64,000 nt of DNA from assembly GCA_015062545.1 (NCBI GenBank), contig SUUL01000004.1, positions 1 through 64,000 of the forward strand. The letters run 5' to 3'. Numbering within the stretch: the first letter of the stretch is position 1; each line of letters opens with the position of its first letter. The position numbers were made by a program, and so were the translations under genes. Origin of the DNA: Alphaproteobacteria bacterium (GTDB lineage Bacteria; Pseudomonadota; Alphaproteobacteria; Rs-D84). Shown here piece after piece: positions 6,243-15,970 of this stretch. A model generated the notes under the pieces. It saw only the letters and a list, made by a program, of their open reading frames with translations, made no database searches and was not told the origin of the DNA.

Positions 6243-8713
6243 AACATTGTATGATTTTTTACAAATGCACGCATAAAGCCAATATCAAAATCTTGCATGA
6301 TTTCAGATAAAGAATATTTGCGTCCACCATCCGGCATAACACTTAGTTGTATTGTTGCAGGTGTTGGTGCGGTTCCGCGCATGGTTATGTCAAATTCAGC
6401 CGTCATCATGCCGTTTGTAATGGCCAGCCCGCCAACTGCATCTGTGTGACGCATGGATAATTTTATTGGTGATGTTGTTATAAAGTTGTCTTGGTTATAT
6501 TCGCCAACAATATGCATGTGTTTTAATTTTGTTTCGCCACCGCCCAATGCATTCGCCAGTGCGTATTCTGCATTTAAGATACTGATGTTTTCTGCAGATG
6601 CATAGAATTTATCAAATGACATGCCGATAATATAGCCACCGTCAAAAGATAAATCCATTGTTCCGTTCAGGTTGTAATATATGTCGTGCGCAATTTGACC
6701 GTGTGTGTTCAAGGATATTTCAGCCGTTATCATTGTATCACGAACGTTTAATGGCATTTGTGATGATAATAACTTGTTGTTGATTACAAATCTGTTTAAT
6801 TGAATTGATATATCATAATTTGTTTTGTCGCGCTCGATCGTTGCTAATAAATTGCCACGCGCAGAATCTGATATTGAAAAAGTCTGTGAATTTTCTTTTA
6901 GTGCATAAACAAAATTGCTGAATTCGTTATTTTTATAAATCAACTTGTTCGCAGACAGTGAGATTTGTACAGGCAAATCAAATGGTATCAGAATAGGTGC
7001 ATTGGTTAAAAATTCTTGTTCAGAATAATTTTTAACAAAGTTGGGATTTAATATTTCGTCAATATTTAATGTGTCTGTGTGTAATGTGATGTTTTTACCA
7101 GATGCGTTTCCATAAAATTCATGATTCTTGATTTTTATGTTCAAGTTAGAAATCTTGTTGCCTGAATAAAAACCAGATATTGTATAAGTGCCATCTTGGA
7201 TTGAACGCAAGTCCAGTTTTGGCAACCAGGATTTGAAACTGTGGCCGGATAAATTAAAGTAATTGTCGTATGTTGATAATTGCCATTTCTGGTTGTGTGG
7301 GGTAAATGTCATTATGTCGTTTTGCCATATAAAATTACCGATGTCTTGCATCATATAGGGCGGCAAGAACGGAATGTTTGTTTTTATCCATCCTAATGTT
7401 TTGTTTGTTGCGTAATCGTATGATGCGGTTGTTTTGCCGTTAGAGATATGATATGTGCCACCAATGTCTGCAAATTTGAATTTGACAGTGCCGCTTGAGC
7501 CGATTTTGTCCAGCATTTGGTTTAGTGTTTTTGTATCTGGTAGCGGTGTGTTAGATTCTGCGAAGATGTTATATTTGCCATCGGATACAGATATTCTGCC
7601 AGATATGTCGCCATAAGAAAATTTACTGCATTGCCAATTTTGGGGCGTGCCAGAAAACAAGCACATGGTGTTTTTGCCATCAATAATTGTTGTTATCATT
7701 ATGTCGTGTGCGCCGTCTTTGGTGATGGTGCCACCAGTAATGGCAATTTCATCGGCAACGATATGAGTGATTTGGAATTTGTTTTTATTACTGATGGCGT
7801 TGATTTTTAGATGCTTGAAATTACGGTCGCCTAATTTCAAGTCGCCATATAAATCAAGATTATAATTTGTTTGATGTTGAATGTGTGAAGGTTTTAATAA
7901 AAACGAAAAGTCAAATATTGCATCGTTGGAAACCAACTGAATCGTGCGGTCACCGTTTGGTGAAACTTCTACGTTGCCAGAAAAATTGTCAGCAATAATG
8001 TTAGTGAATTTGTACCCTGTGCCACCGTCCCATTCAAAGTCGGCAGTTAAACCGATGTGTTGTTTTATTTTTGGTTCTGAAAACCCCAGCCATTCATTTA
8101 CGTTGTCTGTTTCCAAAGACATTTGGCCGCGGGTAGAGCCGTCCGAATATATTTGACCCGTTATATTTAGGTTATTGTTCTTGTTTTTGATATGAAATGT
8201 GTCGCCGATAAATTCTACGTCATATTTGTGATCATCTGTGCGAATTGTGCCGTGGAATTCGCCATTGGTAAAATCTGCACGAACAATGTAATATTCGCGT
8301 CCCAGAAAGTTTATTGTGCTGTTATATATTTCAATGTCATGGTTGAACATTGCAGGGGCAAGTTTATCAATAGTAATGTTGGCATCATACACAACAACCG
8401 CATCGTTTAATTTGGCATTTTTTATGTCAAAGAAACTGCCAAATGGAATAGAAAACATTACTGCACCAATTTTGGCAGTCGGAACAGCAACATCGTGGGC
8501 AACAATTGTTGCACCACCAATTAAACTGAAGTGAATGTTGCCATTTAATTTAGCAGGGACGTTTGTTTGTTCATAAACAGACTTTTCCACAATGGGTTTA
8601 AGCCCATTTAATGTAATCATCGGAGGAATAACAATCAGCGCAAAAACAAGCGCGCCAATCAAACTTAGCGTAGCCCAAAAAATTCTGCGTTTATATCTAG
8701 GTTTTAATGCCAT
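6239..8713 (-). CDS. AsmA-family envelope protein
   Basis: 824 aa. The first 12 residues are basic and are followed by one hydrophobic helix (about 13-35); the rest is a long periplasmic part made of many short beta strands. This fits the AsmA/TamB superfamily, whose members form long grooved beta structures that help move phospholipids between the membranes or assist outer-membrane biogenesis. The sequence after the helix (LNGLKPIVEKSVYEQTNVPA) resembles the AsmA N-terminal domain, and the C-terminal third (LNGTMDLSFDGGYIIGM) is like the AsmA_2 C-terminal region. CAAGGACAGAGAGA precedes the ATG. The gene stands alone, divergent from uvrB by 40 bases and convergent with 5892-6242. Which AsmA paralogue it represents cannot be decided. 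Confidence 0.75.
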   Translation of the reverse strand: MALKPRYKRRIFWATLSLIGALVFALIVIPPMITLNGLKPIVEKSVYEQTNVPAKLNGNIHFSLIGGATIVAHDVAVPTAKIGAVMFSIPFGSFFDIKNAKLNDAVVVYDANITIDKLAPAMFNHDIEIYNSTINFLGREYYIVRADFTNGEFHGTIRTDDHKYDVEFIGDTFHIKNKNNNLNITGQIYSDGSTRGQMSLETDNVNEWLGFSEPKIKQHIGLTADFEWDGGTGYKFTNIIADNFSGNVEVSPNGDRTIQLVSNDAIFDFSFLLKPSHIQHQTNYNLDLYGDLKLGDRNFKHLKINAISNKNKFQITHIVADEIAITGGTITKDGAHDIMITTIIDGKNTMCLFSGTPQNWQCSKFSYGDISGRISVSDGKYNIFAESNTPLPDTKTLNQMLDKIGSSGTVKFKFADIGGTYHISNGKTTASYDYATNKTLGWIKTNIPFLPPYMMQDIGNFIWQNDIMTFTPHNQKWQLSTYDNYFNLSGHSFKSWLPKLDLRSIQDGTYTISGFYSGNKISNLNIKIKNHEFYGNASGKNITLHTDTLNIDEILNPNFVKNYSEQEFLTNAPILIPFDLPVQISLSANKLIYKNNEFSNFVYALKENSQTFSISDSARGNLLATIERDKTNYDISIQLNRFVINNKLLSSQMPLNVRDTMITAEISLNTHGQIAHDIYYNLNGTMDLSFDGGYIIGMSFDKFYASAENISILNAEYALANALGGGETKLKHMHIVGEYNQDNFITTSPIKLSMRHTDAVGGLAITNGMMTAEFDITMRGTAPTPATIQLSVMPDGGRKYSLSEIMQDFDIGFMRAFVKNHTMF

Positions 8714-8736
8714 TCTCTCTGTCCTTGTAATTTGAT

Positions 8737-8742
8737 TATAAT
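8737..8742 (+). promoter_or_regulatory. -10 element of uvrB
   Basis: A perfect TATAAT lies 12 bases before the first possible uvrB start codon; no good -35 is visible. Transcription would begin near 8749, so a start at 8754 would be practically leaderless, while the in-frame ATG at 8772 would leave a leader of about 22 nt without a clear ribosome site. No alphaproteobacterial SOS box (GTTC-N7-GTTC) was seen. Confidence 0.5.
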
Positions 8743-8753
8743 GGATTACAATA

Positions 8754-10763
8754 ATGGTTGTGAATAAAAAAATGAAAAAAGCAGAATTTTATCTTGAAAG
8801 CGATTATCAGCCGATGGGGGACCAGCCAACGGCAATTTCTGAATTGGTTGCAGGGGTAAACGAAGGACGGCAAAGTCAGGTGTTGTTGGGGGTTACAGGG
8901 TCTGGAAAAACATTTACAATGGCAAATGTTATTGCGAATCTGGGACGACCAGCATTGATTATGGCACCTAATAAAATCTTGGCGGCGCAATTATATACAG
9001 AAATGAAATCGTTCTTTCCGCGTAATCATGTGGAATATTTTGTGTCATACTATGATTATTATCAACCCGAAGCATATATGCCAACCACGGACACTTATAT
9101 TGATAAAGATGCATCTATAAATGAACAGTTGGATCGTATGCGACACAGTGCAACACGTGCGATGTTGGAAGAAAGGGATGTTGTTGTGGTGTCAAGTGTG
9201 TCTTCTATTTATGGTATGGGGTCGCCAGAACAATATGCGGGTATGAAAGTGGTCTTGAATGTGGGCGATTTGTTATCTATGCGTGATGTTATGCGCGCCT
9301 TGGTTGATATTCAATACAAGCGTAATGATACCGCGTTTGAACGTGGTGATTTTCGTGTGCGCGGCGATACGCTGGATATATTTCCATCACATTCACAGGA
9401 TAGGGGGTGGAAACTGTCTTTCTGGGGGGATGAAATAGAAGAAATTTGGGAATTTGATACGTTAACAGGGGCAAAGTTGCAAAAATTAGATAGGATTGCA
9501 GTTTATCCAAATACTCACTATGCGACCCCAATGCCCAGTGTGTTACAGGCCTTGACACAAATTCGTGCAGATTTGAAAGAACGATTGGAATACTTTCATG
9601 AAAATATGAAGTATATAGAAGAACAACGTTTGCGCGAAAGGGTGAATTTTGATATTGAAATGATGGAAAGTACGGGAACTTGTCGCGGGGTGGAAAATTA
9701 TTCGCGTTATTTGTCAGGGCGTTTGCCTGGACAACCACCACCAACATTGTTTGAATATCTGCCAAAAGACGCAATTTTATTTATTGATGAAAGTCATGTG
9801 ACTGTGCCGCAAATTAGTGCAATGAGTCGTGGTGACAGGGCGCGAAAAGAAACCTTGTCGCAATATGGATTCAGATTGCCGGCATGTATAGATAACAGAC
9901 CGTTGACGTTTGATGAATGGGATAATTTGCGCCCACAGACAATATTTGTTTCTGCAACACCCGCAGATTGGGAATTGGCACAGGCAAACGGTATTGTGTC
10001 AGAACAGGTTATTCGCCCAACTGGATTACTGGACCCGGTTTGTGAAGTGCGCCCAACACATAATCAAGTTGATGATTTGTTAGGTGCTGTAAAAAATGTT
10101 TCTGGGCGCGTGTTGGTGACAACCTTGACCAAGAAAATGGCAGAACAATTAACTGATTATTTGAATGAAAATGGTGTGCGCGCCAAGTATTTGCACAGCG
10201 ATATTGAAACCTTGGAACGTATTGAGTTGTTACGTGAATTAAGATTGGGAAAGTTTGATGTTCTGGTAGGTATCAACTTGTTGCGCGAAGGTTTGGATGT
10301 GCCAGAATGTGAATTGGTTGCGATTATGGATGCGGATAAAGAGGGGTTCTTGCGTTCAACACGCAGCTTGATTCAGACAATCGGTCGCGCCGCGCGTAAT
10401 GCAAATGGACGTGTGATTTTATATGCAGATAAAATTACAGATTCTATGCAGTATGCGCTGGGTGAAACCGCGCGCAGACGTGAAAAGCAAATGGCGTATA
10501 ATACAGAACACGGTATTGTACCAAGGACTGTGACCAAGGCGGTCTTTGCCGAAGTGGGTGATGCGCAAGAAAAAACTGACAAGGCGCGCAGATTTGTGTA
10601 TGATAAATCTGGTGGGGTAATGGATGCGGAATCAATCCGCCGCGAAATAAAGAAATTAACCGCACAAATGAAACGTGCCGCAGAAGATTTGGAATTTGAA
10701 AAGGCTGCGGAAATTCGTGACACGTTGCATAAACTGGAAGACGATTTGTTATTGGTGGAGTAG
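8754..10763 (+). CDS. uvrB: Excinuclease ABC subunit B
   Basis: 669 aa. UvrB is the helicase-like subunit that verifies damage in nucleotide excision repair, loaded by UvrA and then bound by UvrC. Visible: the Q-motif region with GDQP near residue 25, Walker A GVTGSGKT at about residue 46, the beta-hairpin region rich in Tyr ([10 protein letters not shown], near 102-111), the late helicase motif around [20 protein letters not shown] (about 525-545), and a C-terminal UVR domain (about 630-665) for contact with UvrC. Family members usually start a few residues before FxLxSDY, so the ATG at 8772 is an alternative start. tsaE follows after 3 bases, so the two are co-transcribed. Confidence 0.97.
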   Translation: MVVNKKMKKAEFYLESDYQPMGDQPTAISELVAGVNEGRQSQVLLGVTGSGKTFTMANVIANLGRPALIMAPNKILAAQLYTEMKSFFPRNHVEYFVSYYDYYQPEAYMPTTDTYIDKDASINEQLDRMRHSATRAMLEERDVVVVSSVSSIYGMGSPEQYAGMKVVLNVGDLLSMRDVMRALVDIQYKRNDTAFERGDFRVRGDTLDIFPSHSQDRGWKLSFWGDEIEEIWEFDTLTGAKLQKLDRIAVYPNTHYATPMPSVLQALTQIRADLKERLEYFHENMKYIEEQRLRERVNFDIEMMESTGTCRGVENYSRYLSGRLPGQPPPTLFEYLPKDAILFIDESHVTVPQISAMSRGDRARKETLSQYGFRLPACIDNRPLTFDEWDNLRPQTIFVSATPADWELAQANGIVSEQVIRPTGLLDPVCEVRPTHNQVDDLLGAVKNVSGRVLVTTLTKKMAEQLTDYLNENGVRAKYLHSDIETLERIELLRELRLGKFDVLVGINLLREGLDVPECELVAIMDADKEGFLRSTRSLIQTIGRAARNANGRVILYADKITDSMQYALGETARRREKQMAYNTEHGIVPRTVTKAVFAEVGDAQEKTDKARRFVYDKSGGVMDAESIRREIKKLTAQMKRAAEDLEFEKAAEIRDTLHKLEDDLLLVE

Positions 10764-10766
10764 GTT

Positions 10767-11165
10767 ATGAAAGAATATGTGTTGGCAAATATAGATGAAA
10801 CGCGTAATTGGGCGCGAAATTTTGCACAAAACTTAAGTGCGCCTTGTGTTGTTGCGTTGCACGGTGACTTGGGGATGGGAAAATCAGAAATCGCAAGAAC
10901 TGTTATTCAGACCTTGCGTGGGGCAGATACTGTTGTGCCAAGCCCGACATTTACAATCGTACAGAATTATGATGGAATTTCTCATTTTGATTTATATCGT
11001 ATTGATGATGCATCTGAACTAACCGAAGTGGGGTTAGAACATGCAATCGCAAATGATATTACATTAATTGAATGGCCAGAAATTGCCGCAGATGTTCTGC
11101 CGTCAGATACAATACATGTGTATATTACAGCGTATGAAGATGGACGAAAAATCATGATAAAATAA
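10767..11165 (+). CDS. tsaE: tRNA threonylcarbamoyladenosine biosynthesis ATPase TsaE
   Basis: 132 aa, slightly shorter than typical TsaE (about 150). TsaE is the P-loop ATPase that works with TsaB and TsaD to make t6A at position 37 of ANN-decoding tRNAs. The Walker A motif GDLGMGKSE is at about residues 33-41, followed by the characteristic SPTF (near 59-62), HFDLYR (about 72-77) and IEWPE (about 106-110) signatures. The start follows GGAGTAGGTT, inside the tail of uvrB, with only 3 bases between the genes. The 11166-11307 spacer after it contains no gene that I can support. Confidence 0.95.
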   Translation: MKEYVLANIDETRNWARNFAQNLSAPCVVALHGDLGMGKSEIARTVIQTLRGADTVVPSPTFTIVQNYDGISHFDLYRIDDASELTEVGLEHAIANDITLIEWPEIAADVLPSDTIHVYITAYEDGRKIMIK

Positions 11166-11307
11166 CAGCTGGGAAAAGGTACCAATGGATTTATTAGTGG
11201 ATTATATGTAATATTTATATCGTGCGAAAGCATAAAGCAGGCATTGCACGAAACATGGACTTGCGACAAGCCCTGAACCCACATCCCTATATGCATTGCG
11301 TGCAAAA

Positions 11308-11337
11308 TAAATACCGGCATTTGCCGGTGTTTTTTTA
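11308..11337. terminator. Bidirectional terminator between tsaE and ftsA-rpe
   Basis: ACCGGC/GCCGGT with an ATTT loop, a T7 run to the right (plus-strand use) and an A-rich tract to the left (minus-strand use). It serves two convergent genes. Confidence 0.8.
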
Positions 11338-13113
11338 TTCGTGTGATTTCTTTAATAAACTTTGTACCGCCAGTGGAAAATCATGGGCGCGTGCCAGGTA
11401 TGAACCAGATACCAACATGTTTGCGCCCGCATCCCAACATGGTTGGGCGGTTTTGTCATTGATGCCACCATCAACAGAAATGGTATATTTAAGGCCGTAC
11501 TTTTTACGCGTTGCCGCCAGTATAGATATTTTGTGTAATGCCCCAGGGTCAAAACTTTGACCCGCCGCCCCAGGCATAACAGACATTATCATAACTTCAT
11601 CAATTTCACGTAAGATGGGTTTAAGCAAAGATACAGATGAATCCGGGTGCAGGGCAATCCCCACACGGCGACCAGATGCACGAACCGTGCGAACCGCCGC
11701 ACGCAAGCCAGATGTGTTTGTGGATAATATAATCGTGTCCGCCCCCGCCGCAATGGCATCTGCCGCCCAGACCGTTGGGCTTTCTGTCATCAGATGTACG
11801 TGCAAGTGGGCGTTTGTGTGTGCGCGTATGGTGCGTAATTCTTCAATGCCGCCGGCAATTCTGTCAACGTAAAAGCCGTCCATTATATCAACGTGTATCA
11901 TGGATATTCCGCCAGATGCAAACAGGTTGTATGTATCGGTTTTGCGCATGTCAAAACACAGGGTGCTGGGCAAAATGGGAATAAATTGATTTTTCTTTTT
12001 TTGTTTGCGATGGAACAGGCGTGTAAACAAATTGGCGCGTTTTTGCCAACGGTTATGGCGTGCAATATAATTGTTGCGATGTGGTTCTTCGATGCGCCAA
12101 ATGTATTCGGATAATGCGCGTACAGTTGCGTCAATAGGCATCGTTTCGGTTGGGGTGGCAAAGGCATTTTCAATGAAATCACGCAAGCCTTCGATTTCTG
12201 AACCGCCGCCAGTCAGAACAATTCTGGTTGGTTTGTATTTGGTAAATGCGGGCAGACATTTGTCTTTGATTTGTCTGATAATATCAACCAAAATTGGTAA
12301 AATTACTTCGTTAACATCGCTGCGCGAAAAGTCATAAGATGTATCCGCAGGGGTAAATCTGTCCATTTCTTTGGATATCAAAGATGCAACACTGTGTTTG
12401 ATAATGTCAGATGATTCTGGGGACAGGTTAAATTTTTCAGCAATCGCATTGGATATGTTTGTGCCGCCCAATGGGATTTTTGTGTGTAATACAGGACCAC
12501 GGTCTGTCCAGATAGATGCACTGGTAAATTCGGCACCAAAATCAATAAACATGGTCGTTTGTTTTGACTGGCGATATATGGAGTTTTGAACAAATTGTGG
12601 GTCAAAAAATGCGTTTGGTTGAATGTGGGCACCACGCATGTGTTCATATATCTTGTCCAAGGATGCGTTGGAATAAAATATGGCACCAAATGCAGATATT
12701 AACTGACGATCAATGTGACCGATGGGGGACAGCATGTTTCGTGCAGTTGGCGTGTCATAGCGCATCGGTATGATATGTATTGGTATAAAACCGTCAGGTG
12801 GGGTAATCTGGGAAATTTGATTGCGGATATCTGTGGATGTGATTTTGTGTTCGCCACCCCATACTGTGTTCTTGGCCAATATGTCAAAATAATTTGGACC
12901 AAAATTACCCGTAATATACGCAGAATCAAACAGTACACCCAGTTGTTTTTCTAATTCGCCAATAACAGATTTTATTGCAGATACTGTATCACAACTGTCA
13001 ACGGTGAAAAATGCAGAACGTTCAATGTGGGCGTTGTGTACACGATGTGCAATACCGCGTACACCGTGGGTGCCAATATCCAGACACAAAAAAGATGAAT
13101 CAAACAAGTTCAT
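11335..13113 (-). CDS. FtsA-ribulose-phosphate 3-epimerase fusion protein
   Basis: 592 aa, one uninterrupted frame. Residues 1-375 are FtsA, the actin-like protein that anchors FtsZ to the membrane: phosphate-1 CLDIGTHGVRG (10-20), phosphate-2 FIDFGAEFTSASIW (189-202), adenosine motif VLTGGGSEIEGL (299-310), and at 355-374 a basic amphipathic segment like the usual C-terminal membrane-targeting helix. Residues 376-592 are a complete pentose-phosphate epimerase (Rpe) barrel: PSTL (382-385), IHVDIMDG (406-413) with the catalytic Asp/His set, HLM (440-442), MSVMPGAAGQ (510-519) and VDGGIN (547-552) with the second catalytic Asp. The two metals-and-acid positions look intact. ftsQ lies directly upstream (2-base gap); ftsZ is not downstream. 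The fusion would tether a metabolic enzyme to the division site. Confidence 0.85.
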   Translation of the reverse strand: MNLFDSSFLCLDIGTHGVRGIAHRVHNAHIERSAFFTVDSCDTVSAIKSVIGELEKQLGVLFDSAYITGNFGPNYFDILAKNTVWGGEHKITSTDIRNQISQITPPDGFIPIHIIPMRYDTPTARNMLSPIGHIDRQLISAFGAIFYSNASLDKIYEHMRGAHIQPNAFFDPQFVQNSIYRQSKQTTMFIDFGAEFTSASIWTDRGPVLHTKIPLGGTNISNAIAEKFNLSPESSDIIKHSVASLISKEMDRFTPADTSYDFSRSDVNEVILPILVDIIRQIKDKCLPAFTKYKPTRIVLTGGGSEIEGLRDFIENAFATPTETMPIDATVRALSEYIWRIEEPHRNNYIARHNRWQKRANLFTRLFHRKQKKKNQFIPILPSTLCFDMRKTDTYNLFASGGISMIHVDIMDGFYVDRIAGGIEELRTIRAHTNAHLHVHLMTESPTVWAADAIAAGADTIILSTNTSGLRAAVRTVRASGRRVGIALHPDSSVSLLKPILREIDEVMIMSVMPGAAGQSFDPGALHKISILAATRKKYGLKYTISVDGGINDKTAQPCWDAGANMLVSGSYLARAHDFPLAVQSLLKKSHE

Positions 13114-13115
13114 AT

Positions 13116-13796
13116 TTATTTAACCAATATACGTGCATTGTCACGCATGTCTATAACATGAATGTCTTTGTGCAATATCTTGTTGTTTTTATTCAATGTT
13201 ATAAGTGTGCCAATCGCAGATATGGGGTCGTTTTCAGGTAACATGACCATTATGCCACCATTTGTGTATAAATTCCAACGGCGGTTTTCAATCCATTCCA
13301 GATAATCCAATTCCCCAATCAAATTGTGGGCGGCGTTTGTGATTTTTGTTATGTCTGATGGCAGGGGGCCACGAAAAACAACATTGCCTGTGTCGCGTGT
13401 GTCGCGGGGGGTGTTGACGATTGTGCCGTCTGCTGATAATGGGAAAAAGCTTTCGCCATCTGTCCATAATGCAACCGCACGATATAAAGATGCGCGAACC
13501 GATATGTTGCCGTTTGGCATACGGCGTACCGCAGATTTGTGAACGCCGGGAACAGAACCAATGCGCGCATTTAGATTGCGCAAGTTTATAGAATAAGAAT
13601 TTGTGCCAGGCGCAACAGATGCCGCCGCCGCCAATGCCGTCAAGTCGGTATCTTTGGTGTCTGCAGATATGGAAATGTTGCGGACGTGTGATATGGATGT
13701 GCGACCAGTTGTTGTCATAATTGTGCGTACAGAAAAATATATTGCCAGAATTACAGCAATAACAAAAGACAGCCAAAACCAAATTGAACGTTTCAT
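13116..13796 (-). CDS. ftsQ: Cell division protein FtsQ
   Basis: 226 aa from the ATG at 13794-13796. FtsQ is a bitopic inner-membrane protein that recruits FtsB/FtsL and the septal synthase. Visible: a short basic N-terminus, one membrane helix (about residues 4-24, WFWLSFVIAVILAIYF), a POTRA-like domain (about 35-110) including the VPGVHKSAVRR segment expected after its second helix, and a beta domain with ALWTDGESFFPLSADGTIV matching FtsQ. Identity is weak by eye, but the position directly before ftsA supports it. An upstream in-frame ATG at 13832 would add 12 residues in front of the membrane helix and has no better ribosome site. Together with the FtsA fusion it forms a ftsQ-ftsA segment detached from ftsZ. 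Confidence 0.8.
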   Translation of the reverse strand: MKRSIWFWLSFVIAVILAIYFSVRTIMTTTGRTSISHVRNISISADTKDTDLTALAAAASVAPGTNSYSINLRNLNARIGSVPGVHKSAVRRMPNGNISVRASLYRAVALWTDGESFFPLSADGTIVNTPRDTRDTGNVVFRGPLPSDITKITNAAHNLIGELDYLEWIENRRWNLYTNGGIMVMLPENDPISAIGTLITLNKNNKILHKDIHVIDMRDNARILVK

Positions 13797-13835
13797 GACA
13801 GTGATTATATCATAAAAAAAGGGAATGAGCAATTT

Positions 13836-14216
13836 TTACATCGCGCGCAGTAAATATCCGCGCCGGAACATGCATCTGCGGTATGCGCCAACAGATTTTG
13901 ATGTGGTGTTGCGTGGAACAGACATCAAACTGCGTTGGGCAACGTCTTTGTATTCGTTAGATTGAAATGTGACCCACAGACCATCCCAATCGGGCATGAT
14001 GGCCGATTGATTCGGTGCAATCAAGTTTGCAATTCTGGAACGTGGCTGATGTGCAGGGCGGTTTATGCCCAGACATGCCTTGTGATCACGAACAAACTGT
14101 TCTGTGGTGACGGCTTCGTTTTCCCAATTTAGTACGGTGGCATTGTCAATACTGCCGCTGTTGACGGAGGCACATGCGGTTAAAGCTAAAAATAATGCAA
14201 GGATTTTTATTCTCAT
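13836..14216 (-). CDS. Small lipoprotein of unknown function
   Basis: 126 aa. The N-terminus MRIKILALFLALTAC is a typical lipoprotein signal with lipobox ALTAC (Cys at 15), so the mature protein of about 112 residues should be lipid-anchored, probably at the outer membrane because no Asp follows the Cys (ASVN follows). The rest has two further cysteines (near residues 48 and 115) that might form a disulfide, several Arg residues and a GAYRRCMFRRGY segment near the end. I do not recognise a family. It lies upstream of ftsQ on the same strand with 39 bases between, so it may lead the same transcript. It is divergent from the gene at 14293. Confidence 0.65.
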   Translation of the reverse strand: MRIKILALFLALTACASVNSGSIDNATVLNWENEAVTTEQFVRDHKACLGINRPAHQPRSRIANLIAPNQSAIMPDWDGLWVTFQSNEYKDVAQRSLMSVPRNTTSKSVGAYRRCMFRRGYLLRAM

Positions 14217-14292
14217 GTTTATTATTATAATTTAATTGCCTTTTTGTGGCAATAGTTTTTATAATGTAAAAAAAGAGAGAAGGGACAAGGAT

Positions 14293-14616
14293 ATGGCAAT
14301 TAATGTTCAACAGTTTATAAAATTGGCAAATTATTATAATCAGACAGCAATGCTGATGTCTGCAATTTGTGTGCAAAAGGGCGGAATTGCAATGGAAAAT
14401 TATGTGGGAAGATTTTTTGCTGCAGATGTTCTGGAATATATTGTAGAATACGGCAGGCGGTTGATGGTGCAAGATAAAAATTTGTCGGCAGAAATAGTTG
14501 CTGTGATTAATCGGTTCGCCGCACAGTTTGAAAGGGTTAAAGATTTAATAACACCAACGCAAAAGCCTATTCATGAAATGACGTTGGCAGAATTTGAAAA
14601 GCTGATGAATATATAA
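14293..14616 (+). CDS. Unknown small helical protein, first gene of the lol operon
   Basis: 107 aa, soluble and helical by composition, with no export signal and no recognised family. The start at 14293 is preceded by AGGGACAAGG. An upstream in-frame ATG (14236) lies in the promoter region and has no site. It is 21 bases upstream of the secretin-like lipoprotein gene and opens a run of seven genes on the same strand (14293-19738) with gaps of at most 22 bases, so it is probably co-transcribed with lolC and lolD. It could be a regulator or adaptor, but nothing in the sequence decides this. Confidence 0.6.
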   Translation: MAINVQQFIKLANYYNQTAMLMSAICVQKGGIAMENYVGRFFAADVLEYIVEYGRRLMVQDKNLSAEIVAVINRFAAQFERVKDLITPTQKPIHEMTLAEFEKLMNI

Positions 14617-14637
14617 AAAAAAGAAAAGGGGAAAGGG

Positions 14638-15960
14638 ATGATGGCGTTTAGATTATGTTTGATTGTGGGGATGGGCTTGTTGGGGGCATGTGTTCGGCAA
14701 CAACAGCAACCACAATATGATACTGTGACTGTGGTTGATCAGTTGGTCATAGATGATAATTCTGTGCCAATCTTTCCAAAGAAAGCAGCCTTGACCACTG
14801 ATACGGCGCGGCGGTTTTCAATAGAGCTGCCAAAGCGGTGTGAAGTGGATTGGGATAATCAAAATGTTGTTTCTGTGGTGCCGTATGAAAAAGTTGAGAT
14901 TGTGCGTCTGGGGGTGGGGGATGCGTTACCAGATGATTTGAATGTGTCTGATTACGAATTCAAGGAGTTAACTGTTAAACAGGCTTTGGACAAGTTGTTG
15001 GATGGTACAGATATTTCTGTCGTGGAAGACGAAGCGTTATATGACAAAGTATCTGGGACAATCAGTGCAGGCAGTTTGATTGACGCGGTTGAACTGATTA
15101 CCAAGATGGGGCGTGTGTATTATTCGTATGATGCACAAATGGGGGAATTGCATTTGACGCATCGTGGTAAATGGCTGATTAAAATGCCACAAAATGAAAC
15201 AATAATCATGGCACTGCTGGATGCGATGCATGGTGCAGATATGCGAAATTTGTTGGTGGATTGGAAAGATAAAACGGTTGTGTTCGAAGGAAATTATCAG
15301 ACAGAACGTGAAGTGTCAAAAATAATCGCAGATATCGCAGGTAAAAAATATATGTTGGCATGGGATATTGATGTGTATCGTGTGTATCCGCGAACGGATA
15401 ATCCGATTGTATGGATGAATATGTTGCCGGCGTTTGGTGAAAAAAATATTCGTATGTCTATTCCTGGGGTGGTCGGGCGCGCCTTGGTTGTGGGGCCAGA
15501 AATTAACACAAAAACATTACAGGAATTCTTGGGAATGCAGGCAAATGTTGTTTTGATTTCCCAGGGAACATTTGCGATTCCAAATGGGTGGCAGTCGCGT
15601 TTTGATATTGGGCAATGCAGCAAAGAAGAAAGACTGGAAACAGATTTGATTGTTGGGGCCACGGGTACATACGGGGATTTCGCAGGACGTGAAAAAATAG
15701 ATGCAAAAATTGTTTTGCGAACCAGTAATGGTGAATTGTCTTCGTTTAATATCCCATCAACGATTGGGGATAACTATGTAATTGTGGGTATTCCAACACA
15801 TTCATTTGTAACAACACCAGAAACATTGGTGTCGCCGTTTGCGGAACTGGTGGTGTTTATGTCGCCGCGGGTTATTTCTGTGGTGGATGTTAAATCAGGG
15901 GATTTTGGTGGGGCGAATGAACTGATTGGTGATGCGTTGCGTGATTTCTTGAACGATTAA
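14638..15960 (+). CDS. Secretin-like outer-membrane lipoprotein
   Basis: 440 aa. MMAFRLCLIVGMGLLGAC is a lipoprotein signal with lipobox LLGAC (Cys at 18). The segment at about 100-230 resembles the periplasmic N-domains of secretins, with a KQALDKLL/IDAVELITKMGRVYYSY pattern like the STN fold. The C-terminal part (about 260-425) ends in ELVVFMSPRVI, closely similar to the closing strand of secretin pore domains (E-L-V-I-x-L-T-P-R). At 440 aa it is short for a full secretin, and I see no pilus or type II secretion genes nearby. It may be a stand-alone PilN/BfpB-like lipoprotein secretin. Its place before lolC, a lipoprotein exporter subunit, suggests that its own lipid anchor is sorted by the neighbouring products. 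Confidence 0.6.
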   Translation: MMAFRLCLIVGMGLLGACVRQQQQPQYDTVTVVDQLVIDDNSVPIFPKKAALTTDTARRFSIELPKRCEVDWDNQNVVSVVPYEKVEIVRLGVGDALPDDLNVSDYEFKELTVKQALDKLLDGTDISVVEDEALYDKVSGTISAGSLIDAVELITKMGRVYYSYDAQMGELHLTHRGKWLIKMPQNETIIMALLDAMHGADMRNLLVDWKDKTVVFEGNYQTEREVSKIIADIAGKKYMLAWDIDVYRVYPRTDNPIVWMNMLPAFGEKNIRMSIPGVVGRALVVGPEINTKTLQEFLGMQANVVLISQGTFAIPNGWQSRFDIGQCSKEERLETDLIVGATGTYGDFAGREKIDAKIVLRTSNGELSSFNIPSTIGDNYVIVGIPTHSFVTTPETLVSPFAELVVFMSPRVISVVDVKSGDFGGANELIGDALRDFLND

Positions 15961-15970
15961 GGATAAATGG

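Noticed and set aside
11166-11307. Possible small RNA before the tsaE/ftsA terminator
   Set aside because: TTGCACG/CGTGCAA can pair over a distance, but no promoter or compact fold is convincing.
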